From Candidatus Aegiribacteria sp. (GTDB taxonomy: Bacteria; Fermentibacterota; Fermentibacteria; Fermentibacterales; JCC-6), in NCBI GenBank assembly GCA_030600975.1, contig JAUVUL010000190.1, forward strand, positions 1 through 5,027: a DNA stretch of 5,027 nucleotides, given 5' to 3'. The translations under genes were made by a program, and so were the position numbers. Shown piece after piece: positions 1-5,027 of this stretch. The notes under the pieces are model-generated. The model was given only the letters and a program-made list of their open reading frames with translations. It was not told the origin of the DNA and did no database searches. Within the stretch, counting starts at the first letter, position 1; the number at the start of each line of letters is the position of its first letter.

Positions 1-114
1 AATGGCAGTAACAATATATTCAATATCATCATTATTTAAATATTGATGACAACCAATATAAAAACCATTTCCCCCTACATAATCAGCATTAGGAAGTTTC
101 CCTATATAAGGTTG
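1..114 (-). CDS. C-terminal fragment of a DegT/DnrJ/EryC1/StrS-type sugar aminotransferase (partial at both ends)
   Basis: Reading the minus strand from about 114 down to 1 gives an uninterrupted frame of about 38 codons. It contains the stretches PYIGKLPNADYVGG, NGFYIGCHQYL and NNDDIEYIV. From memory of the family, this resembles the C-terminal end of PLP-dependent nucleotide-sugar aminotransferases (DegT/DnrJ/EryC1/StrS), which make amino sugars for O-antigen or other surface glycans; the NGFYIGCH segment followed by an acidic 'DDIEYIV' helix is the typical tail. The catalytic lysine and PLP site would lie upstream and are not present. The frame runs off the window at base 1 and its 5' part is lost at the junction near 114, where the sequence becomes the antisense of the hdrA-like gene. 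GC is about 28%, far below the rest of the window, so it probably comes from a different genome or a transferred island. Family call is moderate; the coding nature is fairly clear. Confidence 0.6.
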
Positions 115-125
115 ATCTTGACAGG
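105..125. other. Probable chimeric junction between two unrelated sequences
   Basis: To the left, the minus strand encodes an aminotransferase tail in AT-rich sequence. To the right, the plus strand encodes an HdrA N-terminal domain in balanced-composition sequence. Recognisable HdrA sequence (VDLDRIL) begins at about 111, and recognisable aminotransferase sequence ends at about 111-114, so the join lies within this interval. Each gene is missing its 5' end here, which a natural divergent gene pair would not show because it would have two start codons and a promoter region between them. The short overlap of the two assignments could be microhomology at the join. Confidence 0.7.
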
Positions 126-1730
126 ATCCTCGTCGATCTGTCTCAGCTCGATGATTATCAGGATGTTGAGCTGGTCGTTAAGAAGTATGGATTCCTCTGC
201 TCCGGTCCGGGAAAGGAATTCCTCGAGGAGGAAATAAAAAGCAACGGCTTCACGCATCTGGTCATAGGTGCCTGCTCGCCGCGCGATCATGATTCGACTT
301 TCATGAGTGTATGCGAGAAAACTGATCTCAATCCTTATCTGTACAGGATCATAAATATCCGGGAACACTGCACCTGGGTTATAGATGACAAAGAAAAAGC
401 TACTGTGAAGGCGGAAAGTTATATACGCGGAGGTATTTCCAGGGTTCTGCGCCAATCTGAACTGTTCGAGAAACCGCTGGATATCAACCCGGATGTACTC
501 GTTATCGGGGGCGGAATAGCAGGCATGGAAGCAGCTCTTTCGCTTTCAGGCGAGGATAGACGGGTATTCCTTGTGGAGAAGACAGCCCGACTCGGTGGTA
601 TATCCCTTGATCTGTCAGGATTGCTTCCCGGACAGGGTGAGGTGATCAACAAGAAGATAGAGTCCATCATGGAAGACAGGAACATAAGGCTCTTCCTGAA
701 CACCAGGGTCGAGAATGTTATCGGTTTTCTCGGTAACTTCGAGATAGAACTTGTATCGGGAGAAGATGCTGAGACAACGGAGATAATGACCGGCGCGATC
801 GTTGTAGCGACAGGCTGCGGTCTTTTCGAGCCGGGGAAAAGTGATCGCTACAGCTACTCCGGTTCGGATGAAGTGTATACCTCTCTTTCAATCGAGAAAA
901 TGTTCTCAGGAGATGAAGGAGTTAAACTGCGATCAGGCAAGCAGCCCTCTTCAGTAGCCCTGATTCATTGTGTTGGAAGGGAAGAGAAGAATTACTGTTC
1001 CGGAATATGCTGCAGTTACATGATGAAACTGGCAGGATTTTTTAAAAATCAGTCCCCTGATATTCAGGTAACGGAGTTCTACAGAGATCTCTGCCTTCCA
1101 CAAAAGGACGATCAGGAACGCTTTACCGCGGCTGAAGCAGCCGGCGTTACACTTACGCGAGTGTCAGATGTCAGCATAAAAGGTACCGATGTCAGTTTTG
1201 AAAGGATGGACGGTGAGAAGAACGAGCAGTCCTTCGATATGGTTGTCCTTGCCCCAGCGCTGGAGCCATCAGCTGATACGGAAGAACTGGCGGATCTTCT
1301 GACTGTTCCTATGGATGAGTCCGGGTTTTTCCAGGAAGTACACAAGATGACAAATCCGGTGGGGACCTCCACGGACGGTGTCTTTATCGTGGGAACGGCT
1401 CATGGTCCAAAGGGAGTATCCGATTCGATGCAGTTTGCCAGGGCATCAGCCGGACAGATACTTACAAGATTGATCCCGGGTGAAAAACTTATTCCGGAGG
1501 TAAAAGTAACCGAGATTCTTGAAGCCTACTGCACAGGCTGCGGCAACTGCCTTGAAGTATGTGTCTATGGAGCTATCTACTCCGATGATTCAAGAGGAAT
1601 ATCGGTTGTCAATGAGGCTGTATGCAGGGGATGCGGAAACTGTTTCGGAAGTTGTCCGTCGGGAGCTCTCAGAACAAAACATTTCACTAACATTCAGCTT
1701 TATCGTGAAGTTGATGAGGCGCTCCGTTGA
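111..1730 (+). CDS. Short HdrA-like FAD / iron-sulfur protein, 5'-truncated
   Basis: HdrA-family flavoprotein, the electron-splitting core of soluble heterodisulfide-reductase-type complexes. The readable frame starts inside the family's N-terminal domain: VDLDRIL, GFLCSGPG, GACSPRDHDSTF and REHCTWV match the usual HdrA blocks with their cysteines. It continues with the FAD-binding GGGIAGMEAAL (GGG at 507-515), the HCVGREEKNYCSGICC block (about 966-1025) and a C-terminal two-cluster ferredoxin domain (CTGCGNCLEVC from 1530, CRGCGNCFGSCP from 1623), ending with the usual FTNIQLYREVDEAL tail. The ferredoxin domain normally inserted in the flavin domain is absent, as is the DCxxC block after the FAD motif; the segment at about 590-660 reads GGISLDLSGLLPG instead. 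The first in-frame ATG is 303, but homology clearly extends upstream with no ATG, GTG or TTG back to the stop at 90-92. Roughly 15-25 residues, including the usual CHCG block, are therefore missing, so ATG 303 is not the true start. The TGA at 1728-1730 precedes the next gene by 19 nt. Confidence 0.88.
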   Translation, partial: VDLDRILVDLSQLDDYQDVELVVKKYGFLCSGPGKEFLEEEIKSNGFTHLVIGACSPRDHDSTFMSVCEKTDLNPYLYRIINIREHCTWVIDDKEKATVKAESYIRGGISRVLRQSELFEKPLDINPDVLVIGGGIAGMEAALSLSGEDRRVFLVEKTARLGGISLDLSGLLPGQGEVINKKIESIMEDRNIRLFLNTRVENVIGFLGNFEIELVSGEDAETTEIMTGAIVVATGCGLFEPGKSDRYSYSGSDEVYTSLSIEKMFSGDEGVKLRSGKQPSSVALIHCVGREEKNYCSGICCSYMMKLAGFFKNQSPDIQVTEFYRDLCLPQKDDQERFTAAEAAGVTLTRVSDVSIKGTDVSFERMDGEKNEQSFDMVVLAPALEPSADTEELADLLTVPMDESGFFQEVHKMTNPVGTSTDGVFIVGTAHGPKGVSDSMQFARASAGQILTRLIPGEKLIPEVKVTEILEAYCTGCGNCLEVCVYGAIYSDDSRGISVVNEAVCRGCGNCFGSCPSGALRTKHFTNIQLYREVDEALR

Positions 1731-1733
1731 TCC

Positions 1734-1741
1734 AGGAAAGG
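1734..1741 (+). promoter_or_regulatory. Ribosome binding site of the first FrhB-like gene
   Basis: AGGAAAGG lies 8 nt before the ATG at 1750 and just after the stop of the hdrA-like gene. The alternative in-frame ATG at 1714, inside that gene, has no comparable site, so this purine run decides the start. Confidence 0.65.
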
Positions 1742-1749
1742 AAAAACAG

Positions 1750-2910
1750 ATGACCGATGCTTCGCTGCAGGGAGCGGTGTTGCCGGCTGCGAAAGAGCCC
1801 GGTGACGCTGTTCTGGACTTTCTCAGACTGGCCATTACAAAGGAAGTAGCGGATGCTGTTATTCTTCCGATGAAAGTACCGTCCGGTGATTCGTACGCAT
1901 GGATTCTGATGAATGACCTCTCTCTGCTTGACGACGCTGTTCCAATAGCTGCCACCATGGCTGTGCAGGGAGCGAAAGCTCTCAGGAGCCTTACCCGCAG
2001 AGGTCCGGGGAATCTCACGGTTATCGCGGTGATGAGACCCTGCGAGATAAGGGCGGCCATTGAACTTACAAAGCTCGGACAGGTTCATCCTGATAATCTC
2101 ATTCTGGCCACTTACGATTGTCCAGGAGCGGTGCAGCTCCAGAAATACGTTGATGATCCCACGGGCTGCGAGGAACATTTTGCCGGAATGCAGCAGAGCG
2201 GTAAACCTGATGATTCCGCCAAGCCTGTCTGCCAAATATGCGAAGATTTCTCTCTATTTGATTCAGACATTCACTTCGGTTATCTGGGACTCTCTGAAAA
2301 GGAAGTACTTGTTATTCCCGGTAGCTCGAGGGGATCGGAACTTCTTGAAAAACTTGGACTGACACCCGCGAGAGATCTGGAGGGTTGGGAAAAAGGTATT
2401 GACCAACTTAAAGCGGACAGGGTAAAAGCGAGGGAAAGTGCTTTTGAGGAAACAGAAGGCCAGCTTCGTGGTTTTGACGGGCTACTGTCAGTATTCGCCA
2501 ATTGCATCGGATGTCACAACTGTCAGAGTGCCTGCCCGATATGCTATTGCAGACTGTGCTATTTTGATTCGGAAACTGCGGAGCAGAATCCCGATGCGCT
2601 TATAACAACTGCCTCAAAGCGGGGTGGGATTTCTCTTCCGGAGGACAGGATCATGTTCCATACGGGAAGAATGGCGCATATGAGTCTTTCCTGTGTTTCC
2701 TGCGGGCAGTGTTCCGATGCCTGTCCTGTCTCAATACCGGTGGCAGGTGTATTCAGTTTTGTAGCAGATCGGACGCAGCGGACATTCGAGTATGTAGCCG
2801 GTCGCAACGACGGAGATCCCCTCCCTCTCAGACAGTTCAGAAAATCTGAATTGCCAGGAGTGCACGAACTTGTGAAAGATGCTGATGCGGAGGTACCGTC
2901 TCATGAGTAG
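1750..2910 (+). CDS. FrhB/FdhB-like iron-sulfur (flavo)protein, paralog 1
   Basis: A 386-residue protein of the coenzyme F420 hydrogenase / formate dehydrogenase beta-subunit type (FrhB/FdhB). Such subunits usually bind FAD and iron-sulfur clusters and exchange electrons with a soluble carrier (F420, NAD(P)H, or a partner enzyme). Visible motifs in order: RPCEIRA with Cys98, YDCPGA with Cys124, CQICEDF with Cys161 and Cys164 (the family's C-x2-C-x-DF block), then a C-terminal double ferredoxin. The first cluster region is C-x2-C-x2-C-x3-CP (Cys252, 255, 258, 262) followed at once by C-x-C-x2-C (Cys265, 267, 270). The second is Cys315, 318, 321 and 325-Pro. No signal peptide or membrane segment is seen, so it is cytoplasmic. 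The start at ATG 1750 follows a good ribosome binding site; the frame is open further upstream but overlaps the hdrA-like gene. It ends 8 nt inside the next gene, a clear paralog. Proteins like this are often labelled formate dehydrogenase beta subunit, but nothing here shows formate as substrate. Confidence 0.85.
   Translation: MTDASLQGAVLPAAKEPGDAVLDFLRLAITKEVADAVILPMKVPSGDSYAWILMNDLSLLDDAVPIAATMAVQGAKALRSLTRRGPGNLTVIAVMRPCEIRAAIELTKLGQVHPDNLILATYDCPGAVQLQKYVDDPTGCEEHFAGMQQSGKPDDSAKPVCQICEDFSLFDSDIHFGYLGLSEKEVLVIPGSSRGSELLEKLGLTPARDLEGWEKGIDQLKADRVKARESAFEETEGQLRGFDGLLSVFANCIGCHNCQSACPICYCRLCYFDSETAEQNPDALITTASKRGGISLPEDRIMFHTGRMAHMSLSCVSCGQCSDACPVSIPVAGVFSFVADRTQRTFEYVAGRNDGDPLPLRQFRKSELPGVHELVKDADAEVPSHE
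2889..2894 (+). promoter_or_regulatory. Ribosome binding site of the second FrhB-like gene
   Basis: GGAGGT, a near-perfect Shine-Dalgarno sequence, lies 8 nt before the ATG at 2903 and inside the end of the preceding gene. It favours ATG 2903 over the earlier in-frame ATG codons near 2879-2885, which would place this site inside the coding region. Confidence 0.75.
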
Positions 2911-3997
2911 CATAACCATCGATACAAGCGCTTCCAGGAAAGTGAGAGAACTTCTTCAATTTCTTCTCGAGAGCGGAAAGATTGATGCTGCTTTGACAAT
3001 GAGAAAAATTCCCGAGAATAACTCATACGATCTCGGGTTGATAACGGACGCAGCGAATCTTGATGAGGCTGTCCCCATTATACCTGTCATGACCGTCAAC
3101 GCCGGGCAGGTGCTTTCTTCCATATCGACTTCCGGGAAAAAGATAGCGGCTGTTCTGAAACCCTGCGAGCTCAGGGCTTTCGTGGAACTCGTGAAACGGG
3201 AGCAGGGATCATTCGAGAATCTGCTGACGATTTCCCATACGTGCGGGGGTGTTTTTTCTCTCGATCTGGTAGTAGCAGAAAAGATCGAAGAATTATTACC
3301 CAAGTATGAAAAAATCATCTCGAAGGGTGAAGTGCCCATCAATACAAGAGATACATGCAGAGCATGCGAACATTTCATTCCGATGAATGCGGACATTACC
3401 GTATCGGTAGCAGGTGAATGCGAATCCGGAAAAGGATGCGTGATGTACCTCAATACGGATAAAGCCGAGGAATTCACCGAGGGATTTGAGAGTGAACGAG
3501 GCGAACTGAAATTCGACCCTTCTGCGCTACAGAAAATGCTTGATACCCGTCTGGCAGAAAAAGAAAAGCTTTTTGCATCCATGACTGCAAGCGGTCCTGG
3601 TCTTGATAGGTTACTGGACACTTTCGGGAAATGTGTTGGATGTCACGGCTGCAACAGTGTATGTCCAATATGTTATTGTCTTCTCTGCGATTTTGAATCA
3701 GCTAATTTCGATTACAATCTGCCGTATTTTGAAGAGCATCTGTCGCGCAGGGGCGCGCTGCGTCTGCCGCCTGACACGATATTCTTCCATCTCGGCAGAC
3801 TGACACATATGAGCTTCTCCTGCGTCGGATGCGGAATGTGTTCGGATGTATGTCCCGTCGGCATCCCGGTTGCGGCGGTATTTAAGAAAACAGGAGAAAA
3901 GACAGCGGCGCTTTTTGATTACGTGCCTGGAAGGGATGTTGAAGAATCTATCCCTGTCATGGTTTACAAGGAGGAGGAATTATCAGATCTCGGATAG
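2903..3997 (+). CDS. FrhB/FdhB-like iron-sulfur (flavo)protein, paralog 2
   Basis: A 364-residue protein, collinear with and clearly homologous to its upstream neighbour. The blocks are LKPCELRA (Cys88), HTCGGV (Cys114), CRACEHF (Cys152, Cys155), then C-x2-C-x2-C-x3-CP (Cys244, 247, 250, 254) followed by C-x-C-x2-C (Cys257, 259, 262), and the second cluster motif Cys307, 310, 313, 317-Pro. The closing segment LFDYVPGRDVEESIP mirrors FEYVAGRNDGDPLP of paralog 1. In the middle block it has EHF and no EDF after C-x2-C, and it carries extra cysteines in the AGECESGKGC stretch that paralog 1 lacks, so the two copies have probably specialised. By family it is a cytoplasmic electron-transfer subunit likely to bind a flavin and at least two [4Fe-4S] clusters; its substrate or partner cannot be read from sequence. 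ATG 2903 overlaps the previous stop by 8 nt, indicating translational coupling. It ends in TAG, 43 nt before the MvhD-like gene. Confidence 0.85.
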   Translation: MSSITIDTSASRKVRELLQFLLESGKIDAALTMRKIPENNSYDLGLITDAANLDEAVPIIPVMTVNAGQVLSSISTSGKKIAAVLKPCELRAFVELVKREQGSFENLLTISHTCGGVFSLDLVVAEKIEELLPKYEKIISKGEVPINTRDTCRACEHFIPMNADITVSVAGECESGKGCVMYLNTDKAEEFTEGFESERGELKFDPSALQKMLDTRLAEKEKLFASMTASGPGLDRLLDTFGKCVGCHGCNSVCPICYCLLCDFESANFDYNLPYFEEHLSRRGALRLPPDTIFFHLGRLTHMSFSCVGCGMCSDVCPVGIPVAAVFKKTGEKTAALFDYVPGRDVEESIPVMVYKEEELSDLG

Positions 3998-4030
3998 TTT
4001 TGCATTCTGATAGAACTGTCCGGCTGTTTT

Positions 4031-4034
4031 GGAG
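4031..4034 (+). promoter_or_regulatory. Ribosome binding site of the MvhD-like gene
   Basis: GGAG lies 6 nt before the ATG at 4041. It overlaps a possible TTG start at 4029, which would add four residues but has no ribosome binding site of its own, so ATG 4041 is preferred. Confidence 0.6.
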
Positions 4035-4040
4035 TACGAT

Positions 4041-4466
4041 ATGAAGAAAGAATTCACGCCAAGAATCACAAGCTTCCTGTGCAAGTGGTGTACATATACA
4101 GGGGCGGATCTCGCTGGTACGGCCAGACTGCAGTACCCTGTTTCGATAATTCCTATTCAGGTGATGTGTTCGAGCAGGGTTGATCCGGTATTTCTTATCA
4201 AAGCTTTCTTAAGCGGTTCCGATGGCGTTCTGATCGGGGGTTGCCATCCAGGGGACTGTCATTATGAAACCGGAAATTACCATGCCAGAAGAAGGTTCGC
4301 GATTGTAAAAAGCGTGTTTGAATCCCTCGGACTCGAATCGGACAGGCTGAAGCTTTCCTGGATATCCGCTTCGGAGGGACCGAAATTCGCCAGGGTTGCG
4401 AATGAATACACAGAGGAGATAATGAAACTCGGAGAGAATCCAACAAGGAAGAGCATATTCCTGTGA
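4041..4466 (+). CDS. mvhD: MvhD/FlpD-type hydrogenase iron-sulfur (delta) subunit
   Basis: A 141-residue protein, the usual length of stand-alone MvhD/FlpD proteins. These small [2Fe-2S] adaptors dock a hydrogenase or formate dehydrogenase onto HdrA and pass electrons to its flavin. The expected pattern is complete: FLCKWCTYTGADLAG gives Cys14 and Cys17, QVMCSSRVDP gives Cys43, and GGCHPGDCHY gives Cys68 and Cys73, the five conserved cysteines of the family. The second block reads MCSSRV where MCSGRV is more common, a mild change. The protein has no signal or membrane segment. Its position directly before a second hdrA-like gene, with a 4-nt overlap (GTGA), is the classic mvhD-hdrA arrangement and supports one complex made with that HdrA. 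The family call is secure; the symbol is by family and does not imply an Mvh hydrogenase partner, because none is in the window. Confidence 0.93.
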   Translation: MKKEFTPRITSFLCKWCTYTGADLAGTARLQYPVSIIPIQVMCSSRVDPVFLIKAFLSGSDGVLIGGCHPGDCHYETGNYHARRRFAIVKSVFESLGLESDRLKLSWISASEGPKFARVANEYTEEIMKLGENPTRKSIFL

Positions 4467-5027
4467 CGAAAAGTAAAAAGAACTCCGTTCTTGTTCTGGG
4501 TGCGGGGATCGCCGGTATACAGGCATCTCTGGATCTTGCCGAGATGGGTGTTAATGTTCACCTGGTCGAGGAAACACCCACAATAGGCGGCAGAATGCCG
4601 CAGCTGGACAAGACATTCCCTACCAATGACTGCTCGATGTGTATTCTTGCGCCCAAGATGAGCGAATGCGTAAGACATCCGCTTATCACTCTGCATATTA
4701 TGTCGAGTCTTGAAAATATCTCAGGCACTCCGGGTAATTTCACCTGCAGTGTAATTGAACGGGCCAAATACGTTGATCCGGTGAAATGTGTCTCCTGCGG
4801 TCTCTGCGAGGAAAAATGTCCTGTTAAGATAGAAGATGAATTCGATGTGGGGCTCCGGAAAACAAAGGCCATATCGCGGTATTTCCTTCAGAGCATTCCA
4901 TCTGAATACACGATCAACAAGGAGCATTGCCTTTACCTTACGAAGGGTGTATGCAAACTCTGCGAAAAGGTCTGTCCTACCGGTGCGATCAATTATGAGG
5001 ACGTGGACAGGGAGATTGAACTCAATG
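4463..5027 (+). CDS. hdrA: HdrA-like FAD / iron-sulfur protein, 3' end beyond the window
   Basis: 188 codons of an HdrA-family protein, open at the window end. It begins at GTG 4463, overlapping the MvhD stop by 4 nt, and goes straight into the flavin domain: VLVLGAGIAGIQASLDLAEMG (residues 9-29) is the FAD-binding fold, so the ~130-residue N-terminal domain of methanogen HdrA is absent. Next come the hallmark IGGRMPQLDKTFPTNDC and DCSMCILAPKM (Cys57, Cys60), then the inserted ferredoxin domain: KCVSCGLCEEKCP (Cys109, 112, 115, 119), the EFDVGLRKTKAI linker (126-137), and a second cluster motif C-x7-C-x2-C-x3-CP (Cys156, 164, 167, 171) followed by TGAINY. A GAG at 4451-4453 within a purine-rich stretch (4445-4453) may serve as ribosome binding site; the next in-frame ATG (4544) would destroy the FAD motif. 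By family, this flavin is the site where electrons from MvhD are split or merged with ferredoxin. The C-terminal half cannot be assessed. Confidence 0.92.
   Translation, partial: MTKSKKNSVLVLGAGIAGIQASLDLAEMGVNVHLVEETPTIGGRMPQLDKTFPTNDCSMCILAPKMSECVRHPLITLHIMSSLENISGTPGNFTCSVIERAKYVDPVKCVSCGLCEEKCPVKIEDEFDVGLRKTKAISRYFLQSIPSEYTINKEHCLYLTKGVCKLCEKVCPTGAINYEDVDREIELN

Noticed and set aside
102..455. Minus-strand open frame of 117 codons, head to head with the hdrA-like gene
   Set aside because: It is antisense to the conserved HdrA N-terminal coding sequence, crosses the junction, and has no recognisable protein motif; the aminotransferase-like tail is in a different minus frame.
1519..1749. 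Upstream in-frame extension of the first FrhB-like gene
   Set aside because: It overlaps the C-terminal ferredoxin codons of the hdrA-like gene and does not look like FrhB N-terminal sequence; a good ribosome binding site supports ATG 1750.
2956..3621. Long minus-strand open frame (221 codons)
   Set aside because: It lies wholly opposite the second FrhB-like gene, is serine-rich as expected of antisense translation, and shows no domain; taken as a shadow.
3998..4040. 43-nt gap before the MvhD-like gene as a possible terminator or promoter
   Set aside because: No stable GC-rich hairpin with a T-run and no convincing -35/-10 pair is visible; it looks like a simple intra-operon spacer with a ribosome binding site.
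4928..4978. Irregular C-x7-C-x2-C-x3-CP cluster motif in the second HdrA as a possible novel site
   Set aside because: From memory, a wide first spacing is seen in the inserted ferredoxin domain of bacterial HdrA proteins, so it is treated as normal for the family.

Overview
The window is a slice of a cytoplasmic flavin / iron-sulfur electron-transfer operon of the heterodisulfide reductase (Hdr) type, all on the + strand. It was read by eye, so family names rest on motifs and not on database searches. In order, it carries a short HdrA-like flavoprotein (5'-truncated, to 1730), two tandem paralogous FrhB/FdhB-like iron-sulfur proteins (1750-2910 and 2903-3997), an MvhD/FlpD-type [2Fe-2S] adaptor (4041-4466), and the first 188 codons of a second, differently built HdrA-like protein (4463 to the window end). 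The genes overlap or nearly abut (19-nt gap, 8-nt overlap, 43-nt gap, 4-nt overlap), most have a purine-rich ribosome binding site, and no promoter or terminator is visible between them.

The gene set suggests a strict anaerobe: a sulfate reducer, syntroph, acetogen-like bacterium or an uncultivated anaerobic lineage. The Shine-Dalgarno sites and mid-range base composition fit a bacterium, but the sequence does not fix the taxon and an archaeal source is not excluded. No catalytic subunit (hydrogenase, formate dehydrogenase, HdrB/HdrC with CCG domains) lies within the window. The likely job, by inference, is to move electrons between a soluble donor or acceptor read by the FrhB-like subunits and the HdrA flavin(s), with MvhD as the bridge. 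This could be a bifurcating or confurcating complex in which two HdrA-like proteins with complementary domain losses work together.

The first ~110 bases are foreign to the rest. They are about 28% GC and, on the minus strand, encode what looks like the C-terminal end of a DegT/DnrJ/EryC1-type sugar aminotransferase. At about 105-125 this piece meets the hdrA-like gene head to head, and both genes lose their 5' ends at the same point. This looks more like a chimeric assembly join (or, less likely, a recombination breakpoint) than a natural gene border, and the start of the first hdrA-like gene should not be taken at face value.
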